A stretch of DNA of 9,195 nucleotides from Paracoccaceae bacterium (GCA_002746395.1 NVXA01000001.1:71390-80584); one strand, 5' to 3'; shown: positions 1-7,426, numbered from the stretch's first letter. Notes: generated by a model from the letters alone, not told the origin. Numbers and translations: made by a program.

Positions 1-536
1 TGCTTCGTGGTGGTGATGAAATCCTTGGTGGAAGTGGCATTATCGCGGTGGAACCTGAACCAGTATTAACAGACGCGCAACGTTTGCGCCCCCTCTCGCG
101 ACCAGATTCAGTGGAACTTAACGCAATCGTTGCCAGCCTTGCATTACCGGCGGTACCTTCCACGTTGGCACCGCTACATCGCTCCACCGGATTTGCTGAT
201 CGGGCTAAGGCAATGGCCACTGCAAGCGCTGAACAAGCCCGCGTTACCCCTACATTTACCGACGCGCCGCGCCAGGTTAACATTCCAACCTCGGCCAATG
301 TCGCGCGCACAGCCACGATTGAAAACGGGATTAACCTGCGTGAAACCAGCCTAATCGGTGTTTTCGGCACATCGGGCGATTACCGCGCCTTGTTACGCCA
401 GCGTGGTGGGAAATACCGGATGCTTGAGGTGGGTGACAAGATTGACAGGTGGACGATAGTCGCCATTAGCGAAAGCCAGGTTCGCCTGAAAAAGGGCAAT
501 CAAACCAAAACGCTAAAACTACCAGCCGGGGGTTAA
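1..536 (+). CDS. C-terminal part of a Pro/Ala/Thr-rich protein with a PilP/GspC-like end domain (partial, 5' truncated)
   Basis: The reading frame is open from base 3 to the TAA at 534-536 and runs off the left edge, so the GTG at 48 is probably an internal Val codon and not the start. About 177 residues are visible. The first ~110 are low in complexity and rich in Ala, Pro and Thr, like a linker. The last ~68 form a compact segment with the pattern 'LIGVFGTSGDYRALLR...YRMLEVGDKID.W.I..I....V.L', then a basic tail ending KTLKLPAGG. This resembles the small beta domain of type IV pilus PilP and type II secretion GspC proteins, where a 'VGD' turn precedes a strand pair. The resemblance is by eye only, and no signal peptide or membrane segment is visible in this part. 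Function is unknown; a cell-envelope role is a guess. The stop overlaps the mgtE stop on the other strand. Confidence 0.7.
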   Translation, partial: LRGGDEILGGSGIIAVEPEPVLTDAQRLRPLSRPDSVELNAIVASLALPAVPSTLAPLHRSTGFADRAKAMATASAEQARVTPTFTDAPRQVNIPTSANVARTATIENGINLRETSLIGVFGTSGDYRALLRQRGGKYRMLEVGDKIDRWTIVAISESQVRLKKGNQTKTLKLPAGG

Positions 537-1906
537 AGCAACAGCGCGCTCGCCAATCCAAGGAACGCGAAGAACCCGACGATATCCGTCACCGTTGTTA
601 CAAAGACGCCAGACGCCAACGCCGGATCAGCCCCCAGTTTATCCAGCCCGATGGGAATTAATATCCCCGCCATTCCCGCCACCAGCATATTGCCAATCAT
701 CGCAAGGCCAAGCACCACGCCCAGCATGACGCTGCCGTACCACACAAACCCGACGCCCCCGATAATCACCGCAAACACAACCCCGTTCGCCGCGCCAACC
801 AGAAACTCCCGCCACACGATCCGCGAGGCATTCGCGGATGTCAGATCACGTGTCGCAAGCGCGCGCACCGCAACCGTCAAAGTTTGCGTGCCTGCATTAC
901 CGCCCATAGAAGCGACAATCGGCAACAACACGGCAAGGGCGACAATCGCCTCGATCGTGCTGGCAAACTGGGCGATAACGATGGACGCCAACACGGAGGT
1001 GAACAGGTTAACGGCCAGCCACGGAAAACGGCTGCGCATGGTTTTCCAGACGCGGCTAGATAGGTCTTCGTCGGTCAGACCAGCCAGAAGGTTCATGTCT
1101 TCCTCGGCTTGATCTTCCAGAATTTCCATCGCGTCGTCGATGGTTATCACCCCGACCAAACGGCCAGATTCCTCCACCACGGGGGCGGAAACCATGTGGT
1201 ACTGGTTGAACGCATAGGCCACGTCTTCCTCGGATTGGTCCACGGGAATGACGCGGAAATCCTCATGCGCCAAATCCATCAACGGCACTTCGCGCGCAGC
1301 CCCCATAATCCGGCTAAGCGGAACGGAACCGACGGGGTGCATGGCGGGATCAACGACAATCACATCATAAAAGTCTTGCGGCAGGTCTTCGCTGGCGCGC
1401 ATGAAATCAATCGCATCCCCGACGGTCCAGTGATTGGGGGCCATGACCATTTCACGCTGCATAAGGCGGCCAGCGGTCTCGTCTTCGTACTGCAAGGATT
1501 GTTCGACCGCGACACGGTCCGCATCATCCAACGATCCAAGCAACGCTTCTTGTTGCGGCGCATCCAGATCCTCGACCAGATAAACCACATCGTCGGTATC
1601 AAGGTCTTTGAACACTTCGGCCAGCACCGCATCCGGCGTATAGGCGATCACCTCATCGCGCACACCTTCTTCGAGTTCAGACAAAACCTCGCCGTCAACG
1701 TGATCCCCCCAAAGGCGAACTAGACGGCGGCGATCCTCTTTCCCGATTTGCTCCAACAGGTCGGCGATATCGGCTTCGTGCAGGTCTTCGAACAACAGCA
1801 ATAACGCGGATTGCGAGCCCTCTTCCACAGCCGCCAACACCGCATCCACCAGACCCGAGCCCAGCGCATATACATCTTCGTCTTCGCGGATAGTATTTTC
1901 GGGCAT
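533..1906 (-). CDS. mgtE: MgtE-type magnesium channel/transporter
   Basis: Inner-membrane Mg2+ channel of the MgtE (SLC41-related) family, 457 aa, the usual length. Residues ~20-150 form the acidic MgtE N domain with helical repeats. Two CBS domains follow at ~150-270, covering 'AGRLMQREMV' and 'YHMVSAPVVEESGRLVGVITIDD'. A hydrophobic membrane domain of about five helices runs from ~296 to 457. The pore-family signature 'SMGGNAGTQ' is at 333-341, and Asp441 in 'VTTVTDIVGF' matches the conserved pore Asp that binds Mg2+. In known MgtE proteins the N and CBS domains sense cytosolic Mg2+ and close the pore; that is family knowledge. The ATG at 1904-1906 is supported by a GAGGGG Shine-Dalgarno (1912-1917) five bases upstream. 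The gene is monocistronic here, tail to tail with the preceding gene, and has its own upstream inverted repeat. Confidence 0.95.
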   Translation of the reverse strand: MPENTIREDEDVYALGSGLVDAVLAAVEEGSQSALLLLFEDLHEADIADLLEQIGKEDRRRLVRLWGDHVDGEVLSELEEGVRDEVIAYTPDAVLAEVFKDLDTDDVVYLVEDLDAPQQEALLGSLDDADRVAVEQSLQYEDETAGRLMQREMVMAPNHWTVGDAIDFMRASEDLPQDFYDVIVVDPAMHPVGSVPLSRIMGAAREVPLMDLAHEDFRVIPVDQSEEDVAYAFNQYHMVSAPVVEESGRLVGVITIDDAMEILEDQAEEDMNLLAGLTDEDLSSRVWKTMRSRFPWLAVNLFTSVLASIVIAQFASTIEAIVALAVLLPIVASMGGNAGTQTLTVAVRALATRDLTSANASRIVWREFLVGAANGVVFAVIIGGVGFVWYGSVMLGVVLGLAMIGNMLVAGMAGILIPIGLDKLGADPALASGVFVTTVTDIVGFFAFLGLASALLL

Positions 1907-1954
1907 GTGGTCCCCTCGCTGGTAATTTTACATCGCGCAATGCCACGATGGTTC

Positions 1955-1974
1955 CCACGCATTTTATAGCGTGG
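1955..1974 (-). promoter_or_regulatory. Inverted repeat CCACGC-N8-GCGTGG around a TATAAA box upstream of mgtE
   Basis: A perfect 6-bp inverted repeat (1955-1960 and 1969-1974) encloses an 8-bp AT core. Read on the minus strand, the core contains TATAAA (1968-1963), a good sigma70 -10 box. It lies about 50 bp upstream of the mgtE start codon. I see no convincing -35 hexamer 16-18 bp upstream. The arrangement suits an operator over a promoter, or a small hairpin in the leader. No T-run follows on either strand, so it is not an obvious terminator. Confidence 0.35.
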
Positions 1975-1984
1975 ATCATGAGTG

Positions 1985-2014
1985 TTGGTACCCTTTATCA
2001 AAAGTTTTTATGTC
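1985..2014 (+). promoter_or_regulatory. Weak sigma70-like promoter candidate for the permease
   Basis: TTGGTA (1985-1990) and TATGTC (2009-2014) are separated by 18 bp. The -35 matches 4 of 6 consensus bases and the -10 only 3 of 6, so the call is weak. If real, transcription would start near 2020, giving a leader of about 250 nt before the permease start. That would place the candidate RNA structures at 2035-2096 and 2119-2234 inside the transcript. Confidence 0.25.
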
Positions 2015-2034
2015 TTTTGTGACGCACAGCCCAA

Positions 2035-2096
2035 GTGAATAATACCTTTTCGCGCGACGACACCTACCTGCTTCACGCCCCCAACAGGTGGAGGGC
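2035..2096 (+). promoter_or_regulatory. Candidate structured leader element 1 (two hairpins) ahead of the permease
   Basis: GTGAA (2035-2039) can pair with TTCAC (2072-2076), enclosing ~32 nt that contain a UCG/CGA mini-stem (2050-2052 with 2058-2060). A second hairpin follows directly: GCCCCC (2077-2082) pairs with GG-A-GGGC (2090-2096), with one bulged A and a 7-nt loop. The position, in the presumed 5' leader of a purine permease, invites comparison with the xanthine/uric-acid (NMT1) riboswitch class, a short rod of stems and junctions known near purine-oxidation genes. I could not match its conserved junction bases from memory, so the identity is only a hypothesis. Confidence 0.22.
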
Positions 2097-2118
2097 ACAG
2101 CAAGTACTACCACAAAAT

Positions 2119-2234
2119 ATGCCGTATCTTCCGGTTTTATTGAAACTCTTACACATTATTGAATGGATACAATTTCGCCCACTTAAGCAATAATCCGCCG
2201 ATTACCCCCAACAACGGGGGAACAAATACGGCAT
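2119..2234 (+). promoter_or_regulatory. Candidate structured leader element 2 (possible three-way junction)
   Basis: ATGCCGTAT (2119-2127) is a perfect 9-bp complement of ATACGGCAT (2226-2234), which ends 19 bases before the purine-rich Shine-Dalgarno stretch. Inside it lie two more perfect stems: ATTATTG (2155-2161) with CAATAAT (2188-2194), and CCCCC (2205-2209) with GGGGG (2216-2220) around a 6-nt loop. Together they could fold as a closing helix with two branches. One 9-bp match in a region this size is not improbable by chance, and the AT-rich stem is weak. This stays a candidate without comparative support. Confidence 0.25.
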
Positions 2235-2253
2235 GAAGACCGTTATCAACAAT

Positions 2254-2264
2254 GGACAGGAGAG
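2254..2264 (+). promoter_or_regulatory. Shine-Dalgarno that fixes the permease start at 2272
   Basis: The stretch GGACAGGAGAG contains AGGAG (2258-2262), nine bases before the ATG at 2272-2274. An upstream in-frame ATG at 2233 has no such site and lies in the pairing region of the leader. The 2272 start also gives the N terminus 'MTDISEGTFSD', a sensible length ahead of TM1. Confidence 0.7.
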
Positions 2265-2271
2265 TTCTGAA

Positions 2272-3514
2272 ATGACTGACATATCCGAAGGGACGTTTAG
2301 CGACCCGAATATAACCCCCCCAATGGCACAGGCTATACCTCTTGGTATCCAGCACGTGCTCGCGATGTTTGCCTCCAATGTGACACCCTCGATCATCGTG
2401 GCCGGTGCCGCCGGTTTTGCGTTCGGTGGGGCCGATTGGCGCGCGTTTGCCAATTATGCAAGGTACCAGCTTCGCGTTCGTATCCGTTTTGGTGGTTATC
2501 GCTGCCAATGACGGCATGGCCGCGATGTTTGGTGCAATCATCATCGGTGGCATCTTCCACTTTTCGCTTGGTACGGTGATCGGGAAAATCCGCTTCCTGT
2601 TCCCGCCGCTGGTAACCGGCCTTGTTATCCTGACAATCGGTCTGAACCTTGTTTCCGTCGGCATTAAATACGCCGCCGGTGGTGCAGCGCCGTTCCAGAT
2701 GAACGCAGACAGCTTCGGTTCGCTCGCGCATTGGCTACCTGCCCTAACGGTTGTGTTTGTCGCCCTTGGCTTCAAATTCTGGACCAAAGGCACGATGTCT
2801 GCCGCCGCAATCCTGATCGGGCTTGTCGCCGGTTATATCGTGGCAATACCATTCGGTCTCGTTAGCTTCAGCAATGTCGGCAATGCAGGCTGGGTCGCGA
2901 TCCCTAAATTCATGCCATACGGTTTTGAATTCAACCTCGGTGCAGTTATCGCCGTTGTGTTGATCTCCATCGTTTCAGCGATTGAAACCGTGGGCGACAC
3001 AAACGCCACCACCAAAGGCGGCGCAGGGCGCGAAGCAACGGACAAGGAAATCAGCGGCGCAACTTACGCTGACGGTCTGGGTTCCGCAGTTGCCGGATTG
3101 TTTGGTGGTCTGCCAAACACGTCGTTCTCGCAAAACGCAGGCATTGTTGCCATGACGGGTGTCATGAGCCGCCACGTCGTGACCATTTCGGCCCTGATCC
3201 TGATCGGTGCTGGCTTGATCCCTAAACTGGGTGCAATCGTGTCATCCATGCCTTTGCCAGTACTTGGCGGCGGTGTGATCGTGATGTTCGGTATGATTAT
3301 TTCGGCAGGCCTGAACATGTTGGCCGAAGTAAACATGAACCGTCGCAACATGATTATCATGGCCGTATCCCTATCGGTTGGCCTTGGTCTTGCACAGGTT
3401 CCAACAGCCGTTCAGCACGTCACAGGCACGCTGAATACGTTGTTGATCTCTGGCCTATTACCCACAGCCGTTATCGCGATTGTGCTGAACCTGATCCTTC
3501 CACAAGAAGATTAA
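2272..3514 (+). pseudogene. NCS2-family urate/xanthine permease, broken by a frameshifting deletion near TM2
   Basis: Nucleobase:cation symporter-2 permease of the inner membrane. The N-terminal part is in the frame of the 2272 ATG: 'MTDISEG...LGIQHVLAMFASN', with the conserved TM1 Gln-His, up to 'AGAAGFAFG' at about 2427. From about 2426 homology continues in the +1-shifted frame with 'GPIGARLPIMQGTSFAF' to the TAA at 3512-3514. The first frame, if read on, ends at 2511. The downstream part carries the TM8 motif 'SAIETVGD' (~2978-3001) and the NCS2 signature QNAGIVAMTG (3131-3160), which fits [Q/E/P]-N-x-G-x4-T-[R/K/G] of purine carriers. Compared with UraA and XanQ as I recall them, about 10-25 residues are missing at the junction, around TM2. 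This implies a deletion of length 3n+2. An in-frame repair would still lack that helix region. The uraD neighbour favours urate or xanthine as substrate. A sequencing or assembly error is possible. Confidence 0.82.
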
Positions 3515-3530
3515 GTTGAAGTAAACAACA

Positions 3531-3557
3531 GGCCGCCCTTTCCAAGAGAGGGCGGCC
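3531..3557 (+). terminator. Strong hairpin between the permease and uraD
   Basis: GGCCGCCCT (3531-3539) pairs perfectly with AGGGCGGCC (3549-3557). The stem can extend inward through a G-T wobble and two more pairs to a CAA triloop, about 12 bp in all. It begins 16 bp after the permease stop. The bases after it (TCGTTATGTCT) are only mildly T-rich, so it may be a leaky terminator or an mRNA 3'-end stabiliser that lowers uraD expression relative to the permease. Confidence 0.65.
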
Positions 3558-3591
3558 TCGTTATGTCTAAACCCCAAAACCGGAGGCCCTA

Positions 3592-4098
3592 ATGAAATTC
3601 GCAAACGACCCAACCAAGATGTCCAAATCCGCTTTCGTCGAACAATTCGGCGGCGTTTACGAGCATTCCGCGTGGGTCGCCGAGAAAGCATTTGAGGATG
3701 GTCTGCCATCAGGCGTTGAACCCATGATCACCACCCTTCGCGCCATAATCGAGGCCGCAGGCGAAGCCCCGCAACTCGCCCTGCTACGTGCCCACCCTGA
3801 CCTTGCGGGCAAACTAGCCAAAACCGGCGAACTAACAGCCGAAAGCACATCCGAGCAAGCGGGCGCGGGGCTTGATGAGTGCACGCCCAGCGAGTTCGCC
3901 GAGTTCACCCGTCTGAACGATACCTATAAGGCAAAGTTCGGCTTCCCCTATATCCTTGCGGTCAAAGGGCGTCACCGTGTTGAGATTCTGGATAATTTTC
4001 GCGCGCGCGTTGATAATTCAACCGAACAGGAATTTCGTGAGGCGCTCGATCAGGTTCACCAAATCGCGCGCCTCCGTCTTGAAGCATTGACTATTTAG
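3592..4098 (+). CDS. uraD: 2-oxo-4-hydroxy-4-carboxy-5-ureidoimidazoline (OHCU) decarboxylase
   Basis: Cytosolic enzyme of the urate pathway that decarboxylates OHCU stereospecifically to (S)-allantoin, after urate oxidation and 5-hydroxyisourate hydrolysis. At 168 aa it has normal single-domain length. Diagnostic motifs are '[11 protein letters not shown]' with the catalytic His68 (67-77), '[11 protein letters not shown]' with the conserved Glu88-Gln89 (85-95), and '[11 protein letters not shown]' (116-126), which lines the active site. A GGAGG (3582-3586) lies five bases before the ATG. It follows the permease by 77 bp including a hairpin, so co-transcription is possible but probably attenuated. 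No HIU hydrolase, urate oxidase or allantoinase is present in the window. Its 3' end overlaps the upp 3' end on the other strand by 8 bp. Confidence 0.94.
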   Translation: MKFANDPTKMSKSAFVEQFGGVYEHSAWVAEKAFEDGLPSGVEPMITTLRAIIEAAGEAPQLALLRAHPDLAGKLAKTGELTAESTSEQAGAGLDECTPSEFAEFTRLNDTYKAKFGFPYILAVKGRHRVEILDNFRARVDNSTEQEFREALDQVHQIARLRLEALTI

Positions 4099-4726
4099 TC
4101 CCGTACATCCGGTCGCCAGCATCGCCTAAGCCGGGCAGAATATAGCCAAGATCGTTCAACCGCTCATCTAACGAGGCCGTCACGATCGGCACATCCGGAT
4201 GCGCCTCTTTCATGCGCGCAACGCCTTCGGGTGCGGCCAGCAGACACAAGAAACGGATGTTTTTCGCACCAGACGCCTTCAACAAATCAATCGCCGCTAC
4301 GGATGAATTTCCCGTCGCCAACATCGGGTCAACGGCAATCACCACACGTTCATCCAGATGGGCCGGAACCTTGTAATAATACTGCACGGGTTTCAGCGTT
4401 TCTTCATCGCGGTAAAGCCCGACAAATCCGACCCGCGCCTCTGGAATAAGCTCCAGAACGCCATCCAGTAACCCGTTGCCGGCCCGCAAAATCGAGATCA
4501 ACGCCAGTTTGCGTCCCTCAAGAACTGGCGCGTCCATTTCTACCAAGGGCGTTTCAACCTTCTTGGTCGTCATCGGCAATTCAGACGTAATTTCATAGGC
4601 CAGCAACTGGCTGATCTCGCGCAACAACTGGCGGAACAAACTGCTCGGCGTGCCCTTGTCGCGCATCAGCGAAAGTTTGTGCTGTACTAACGGATGTTTA
4701 ACGACTGTTAAGTGTTCGTTCATCAT
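4091..4726 (-). CDS. upp: Uracil phosphoribosyltransferase
   Basis: Cytosolic pyrimidine salvage enzyme: uracil + PRPP gives UMP + PPi. It has 211 aa, the normal length. The PRPP-binding loop is '[11 protein letters not shown]' at 132-142; the family usually has GGS, so Asn140 is a mild variant. The C-terminal uracil-binding signature '[18 protein letters not shown]' is at 194-211, and '[13 protein letters not shown]' (77-89) is also conserved. Two adjacent ATGs (4726 and 4723) are possible starts; AGGGA lies nine bases before the first. It is the last gene of the cdd-deoB-add-upp operon, 12 bp after the add stop. No terminator is visible after it, because its end overlaps uraD. Confidence 0.96.
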   Translation of the reverse strand: MMNEHLTVVKHPLVQHKLSLMRDKGTPSSLFRQLLREISQLLAYEITSELPMTTKKVETPLVEMDAPVLEGRKLALISILRAGNGLLDGVLELIPEARVGFVGLYRDEETLKPVQYYYKVPAHLDERVVIAVDPMLATGNSSVAAIDLLKASGAKNIRFLCLLAAPEGVARMKEAHPDVPIVTASLDERLNDLGYILPGLGDAGDRMYGTK

Positions 4727-4738
4727 TGTTCCGATTCC

Positions 4739-5722
4739 CTATTCAAATTTCGCCATTACGCGTTTTCGCGTAGTATCATCGCAGAACGCCCCGTTCATCG
4801 CGGTGCGGTTTGTTGCTTGAAAATCAGCTAAATCCCAGCCGAATGTCTCGTGTAACTTGCAATATTCCCGCGTCATATCGGTATAAAAATATGGGGGGTC
4901 GTCGGTTGAAACAGTCACCGGTACACCCGCATCGCGCAGCTTGGCAATGGGGTGATCGCTCCATTTCGCGAACACGTCCAGCGATATGTTCGAACCGGGG
5001 CAAACCTCAAGAACGATCTGCTCTTCGGCCAATCGTGCCACCAAATCAGCATCTTCAATCGCCCGAACGCCGTGCCCAATCCGCGTAACCTTCAGGGAAT
5101 CGAGGGTCTCTCGGACGCTATCCGCACCGCAAATTTCACCGGCATGACTGGTTAAAGCAAGCCCTGCATCCCCTGCAATCGCGAACGCTTTGCCAAAATC
5201 AGATGCTTGCAAATGCCGCTCCTCGCCGCCCATACCAAAGCCGGTCAACAATCCACCAGCCGTTGCTGCCGTTATTTTAGCTGTCTGTTCGGCCTTTTCA
5301 GGGCCGAAATGCCGGATACAGGTGGATATAAACCGCGTCTCGATCCCGTGCTTGGCTTTGCCGTTTTTGGCCCCGACGGTCATCGCTGCCAGATAATCTT
5401 TCCACGCCTCAAGATCGCCACCACCGCAGAAATCGGGCGACAAAAACATCTCCGTGTAAACCACACCATGTGCTGCGCTCACATCCAGAACGGCCTCAGT
5501 CAAGCGGCGGAAATCATCCGGAGTTTGCAGCACAGAACACGCCGCTTCATACGTCCTCAAAAACTCCGCGAAATCTTTCCAGACATAGCTGCCGTCATCC
5601 TTGAAAATACCAGACAAATCGACATTCTTTTCAGCCGCCAACATGCGGATGAAATCCGGCGGTGCAGCGCCCTCGATATGTAAATGTAGCTCCGTTTTTG
5701 GAACTACAGCCCAATCAGTCAT
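4739..5722 (-). CDS. add: Adenosine deaminase
   Basis: Zn-dependent amidohydrolase that converts (deoxy)adenosine to (deoxy)inosine in purine salvage. It has 327 aa, typical of the bacterial ADA family. Visible active-site residues are His13 and His15 in 'ELHLHIEGA', His193 and Glu196 in 'SHAGE' (192-196), His217 in 'RIGHGVR', and Asp274-Asp275 in 'VSTDDPPYF'. The ATG at 5722 is preceded by AGGAG (5729-5733) at six bases, and it overlaps the deoB stop as ATGA (5719-5722), suggesting translational coupling. The same fold includes adenine deaminases, which often share the 'LHLHIEG' start; motif reading alone cannot fully exclude adenine as substrate. Location beside phosphopentomutase and cytidine deaminase favours a nucleoside substrate. 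Confidence 0.9.
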   Translation of the reverse strand: MTDWAVVPKTELHLHIEGAAPPDFIRMLAAEKNVDLSGIFKDDGSYVWKDFAEFLRTYEAACSVLQTPDDFRRLTEAVLDVSAAHGVVYTEMFLSPDFCGGGDLEAWKDYLAAMTVGAKNGKAKHGIETRFISTCIRHFGPEKAEQTAKITAATAGGLLTGFGMGGEERHLQASDFGKAFAIAGDAGLALTSHAGEICGADSVRETLDSLKVTRIGHGVRAIEDADLVARLAEEQIVLEVCPGSNISLDVFAKWSDHPIAKLRDAGVPVTVSTDDPPYFYTDMTREYCKLHETFGWDLADFQATNRTAMNGAFCDDTTRKRVMAKFE

Positions 5723-6924
5723 AGAAAACTCCTACCATGGCGCCCAGGTTCCAACCCAAGATGCGCCGCAATTGTTTCGCCAATATCCGCCATGCCAACC
5801 AGCCCGATTTCGCGGTCCGCCAGCCCCGGTGCTACACATAAAACCGGCACCCGTTCACGAGTGTGGTCTGTGCCGCGCCATGTCGGGTCATTACCGTGGT
5901 CCGCCGTGATTATCAACAAGTCTCCGGCCTTTAATGCCGCCGTAATTTCCGGCAATCGCACATCAAACGCTTCCAGCGCACGGGCGTATCCGGCAACATC
6001 GCGCGGGTGGCCATATAGACTGTCGAATTCCACCAGATTGGTAAAAATGAAGTCCCCGTCAACAGCCTCGGATATGAAATCGAGTAGATCATCCACCAGT
6101 TCCAAATCCCGTTTACCCTTTTTTAACTTTGTGATGCCACGATGGGCAAATATATCCCCGATCTTGCCAACCGCCAAGGTGCGCCCGCCAGCCGCTACTA
6201 CACGGTCACAAATGGTATCCTCGGGTGGTTCAATCGCCAGATCTTTGCGGTTGATCGTGCGCGTAAACGTGTCCGCCGTTTCCCCTATAAAAGGGCGCGC
6301 GATGATGCGGCCTATCATCATAGGGTGAAAAATTTCGGCTGCAATTGCACAGATTTCATACAATCTGTCCAAGCCGAAATGCTCTTCATGCGCGGCAATC
6401 TGAAACACACTATCGGCAGACGTATAGCAAATCGGCTTACCCGTGCGGATATGTTCTTCGCCCAGTTCGTGCAAGATAGGCATGCCTGATGCGTGGCAAT
6501 CCCCAAGAATTCCCGGAATTCCCGCGCGTCGGACAAATTCTTCGACCTTGTCCGGCGGAAAAGCAGGCACAGTTTGCGGGAAATAATGCCATTCAAACGG
6601 CACAGGTACACCGGAAATTTCCCAATGGCCGGATGGTGTATCCTTGCCTTGCGAAACCTCGGTCGCGGCACCGTAAATCCCGCGCGCGCCCGCATTCAAC
6701 CCCGGTGCTGCGTGACCGGACGCCAACCGAATAGCCGCGCCAAGCCCCAAATTATCAAGATTGGGCAGAGATAGCGGGCCACTTCGCCCTTCTTCCGCCG
6801 CGCCGTTGGCGCACGCATCGGCGATGTGACCCAAGGTGTTAGATCCCTCATCCCCAAATTGCGCCGCATCGGGTGCGCCACCGCAGCCAACAGAATCCAG
6901 CACTAGAATCAAGGCCCGGGCCAT
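5719..6924 (-). CDS. deoB: Phosphopentomutase
   Basis: Cytosolic Mn2+-dependent enzyme of the alkaline phosphatase superfamily that interconverts (deoxy)ribose-1-phosphate and (deoxy)ribose-5-phosphate. It links nucleoside phosphorolysis to central carbon metabolism. It has 401 aa, as expected. Metal and catalytic residues are visible: Asp10 in '[13 protein letters not shown]', Thr96 in 'KDTPSGHWE' (the phosphorylated Thr), Asp301 and His306 in 'EFDSLYGH', Asp342-His343 in '[16 protein letters not shown]', and His354. The start at 6924 is supported by GGAGG (6935-6939) ten bases upstream, inside the end of cdd. It follows cdd by 2 bp and overlaps add by 4 bp, so it sits mid-operon. Confidence 0.96.
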   Translation of the reverse strand: MARALILVLDSVGCGGAPDAAQFGDEGSNTLGHIADACANGAAEEGRSGPLSLPNLDNLGLGAAIRLASGHAAPGLNAGARGIYGAATEVSQGKDTPSGHWEISGVPVPFEWHYFPQTVPAFPPDKVEEFVRRAGIPGILGDCHASGMPILHELGEEHIRTGKPICYTSADSVFQIAAHEEHFGLDRLYEICAIAAEIFHPMMIGRIIARPFIGETADTFTRTINRKDLAIEPPEDTICDRVVAAGGRTLAVGKIGDIFAHRGITKLKKGKRDLELVDDLLDFISEAVDGDFIFTNLVEFDSLYGHPRDVAGYARALEAFDVRLPEITAALKAGDLLIITADHGNDPTWRGTDHTRERVPVLCVAPGLADREIGLVGMADIGETIAAHLGLEPGRHGRSFL

Positions 6925-6926
6925 TG

Positions 6927-7319
6927 CTACTTCGCCTCCAAATGTTCTTTGTCAAAACCCGCTGGCAGCAGCCCGCCAATCGTAATCTCTTCGATATCAC
7001 CGGCCAAATCAGCCATGTAAACGGGGGTATTCGCTTGCGAAAATTCTGAAATTTTCTGCCGGCAACCGCCACAAGGTGATACTTTCGAAGGCCCGCCGGC
7101 CACAACCAAAATTTCTTTAATTTCAGTTTCACCAGCCGCAATCATCGCAGCAATGGCCCCTGCTTCAGCGCAAGTGCCTTCGGGGTACGCTACATTTTCA
7201 ACATTGCATCCCGTATAAATCGCGCCGGACGTTGTGCGAATAGCCGCCCCGACCTGAAAGTTCGAATACGGCGCATAGGCGTTCTCGCGCACGGTCATTG
7301 CTGCCTTAAAAAGGTCCAT
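6927..7319 (-). CDS. cdd: Cytidine deaminase
   Basis: Cytosolic zinc enzyme that deaminates cytidine and deoxycytidine to uridine and deoxyuridine. At 130 aa it is the short, homotetrameric form. The substrate motif 'NVEN' is at 39-42. The Zn site and catalytic Glu are Cys50-Ala-Glu52 in 'GTCAEAGA', with Cys83 and Cys86 in 'PCGGCRQ'. AGGGA lies seven bases before the ATG (7317-7319). It is the first gene of the operon, with a promoter candidate about 40 bp upstream. Its products need a pyrimidine nucleoside phosphorylase before deoB and upp can use them, and none is encoded in this window. Confidence 0.96.
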   Translation of the reverse strand: MDLFKAAMTVRENAYAPYSNFQVGAAIRTTSGAIYTGCNVENVAYPEGTCAEAGAIAAMIAAGETEIKEILVVAGGPSKVSPCGGCRQKISEFSQANTPVYMADLAGDIEEITIGGLLPAGFDKEHLEAK

Positions 7320-7356
7320 TGGGGAATCCCTCGTAAAATGCCAAGTTCAAAGCATG

Positions 7357-7384
7357 AGTATAGATCAGCTTGTATTTTGGGCAA
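7357..7384 (-). promoter_or_regulatory. Sigma70-like promoter of the cdd-deoB-add-upp operon
   Basis: Read on the minus strand, TTGCCC (7384-7379) and TATACT (7362-7357) are separated by 16 bp. The -10 matches 5 of 6 and the -35 matches 4 of 6 consensus bases. Transcription would start near 7350, about 30 nt before the cdd ATG, leaving little room for leader regulation. I saw no sigma54 -24/-12 element here, so the adjacent sigma54 activator is unlikely to control this operon directly. Confidence 0.5.
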
Positions 7385-7393
7385 GGGAATGTC

Positions 7394-7426
7394 GGATAAA
7401 TTCGACCTTTTGGTCAGTTTTTATCC
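7394..7426 (-). terminator. Imperfect palindrome at the 3' end of the sigma54 regulator gene
   Basis: GGATAAA (7394-7400) pairs with TTTATCC (7420-7426). Inside, after an asymmetric loop, GACC (7404-7407) pairs with GGTC (7412-7415) across a TTTT loop. The structure overlaps the regulator's stop codon (7414-7416) and lies just upstream of the cdd promoter. It could end regulator transcription, but its arms are AT-rich and no long T-run follows. Confidence 0.35.

Noticed and set aside
1109..1723. Long open frame (about 204 codons) on the plus strand inside mgtE
   Set aside because: It is antisense to a strongly supported MgtE gene, its composition (His- and Arg-rich) reflects the opposite strand's codons, and it has no family motif.
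2205..2220. CCCCC-N6-GGGGG hairpin as a rho-independent terminator
   Set aside because: The stem is only 5 bp and is followed by AACAAATACGG, with no T-run, so termination is unlikely; it is kept only as part of the leader structure.
2149..2793. 214-codon minus-strand frame across the permease start
   Set aside because: It spans the permease leader and coding region antisense, shows no recognisable domain, and reads as a shadow of the permease frames.
4739..5722. Adenine deaminase in place of adenosine deaminase
   Set aside because: The N-terminal 'LHLHIEG' is shared with adenine deaminases, but the end motif and the nucleoside operon context favour adenosine. The alternative is not fully excluded.
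7320..7413. Sigma54 -24/-12 promoter for cdd, controlled by the neighbouring activator
   Set aside because: TTGGCA occurs near the cdd start but lacks the GC element at the right spacing, while a better sigma70-like promoter is present.
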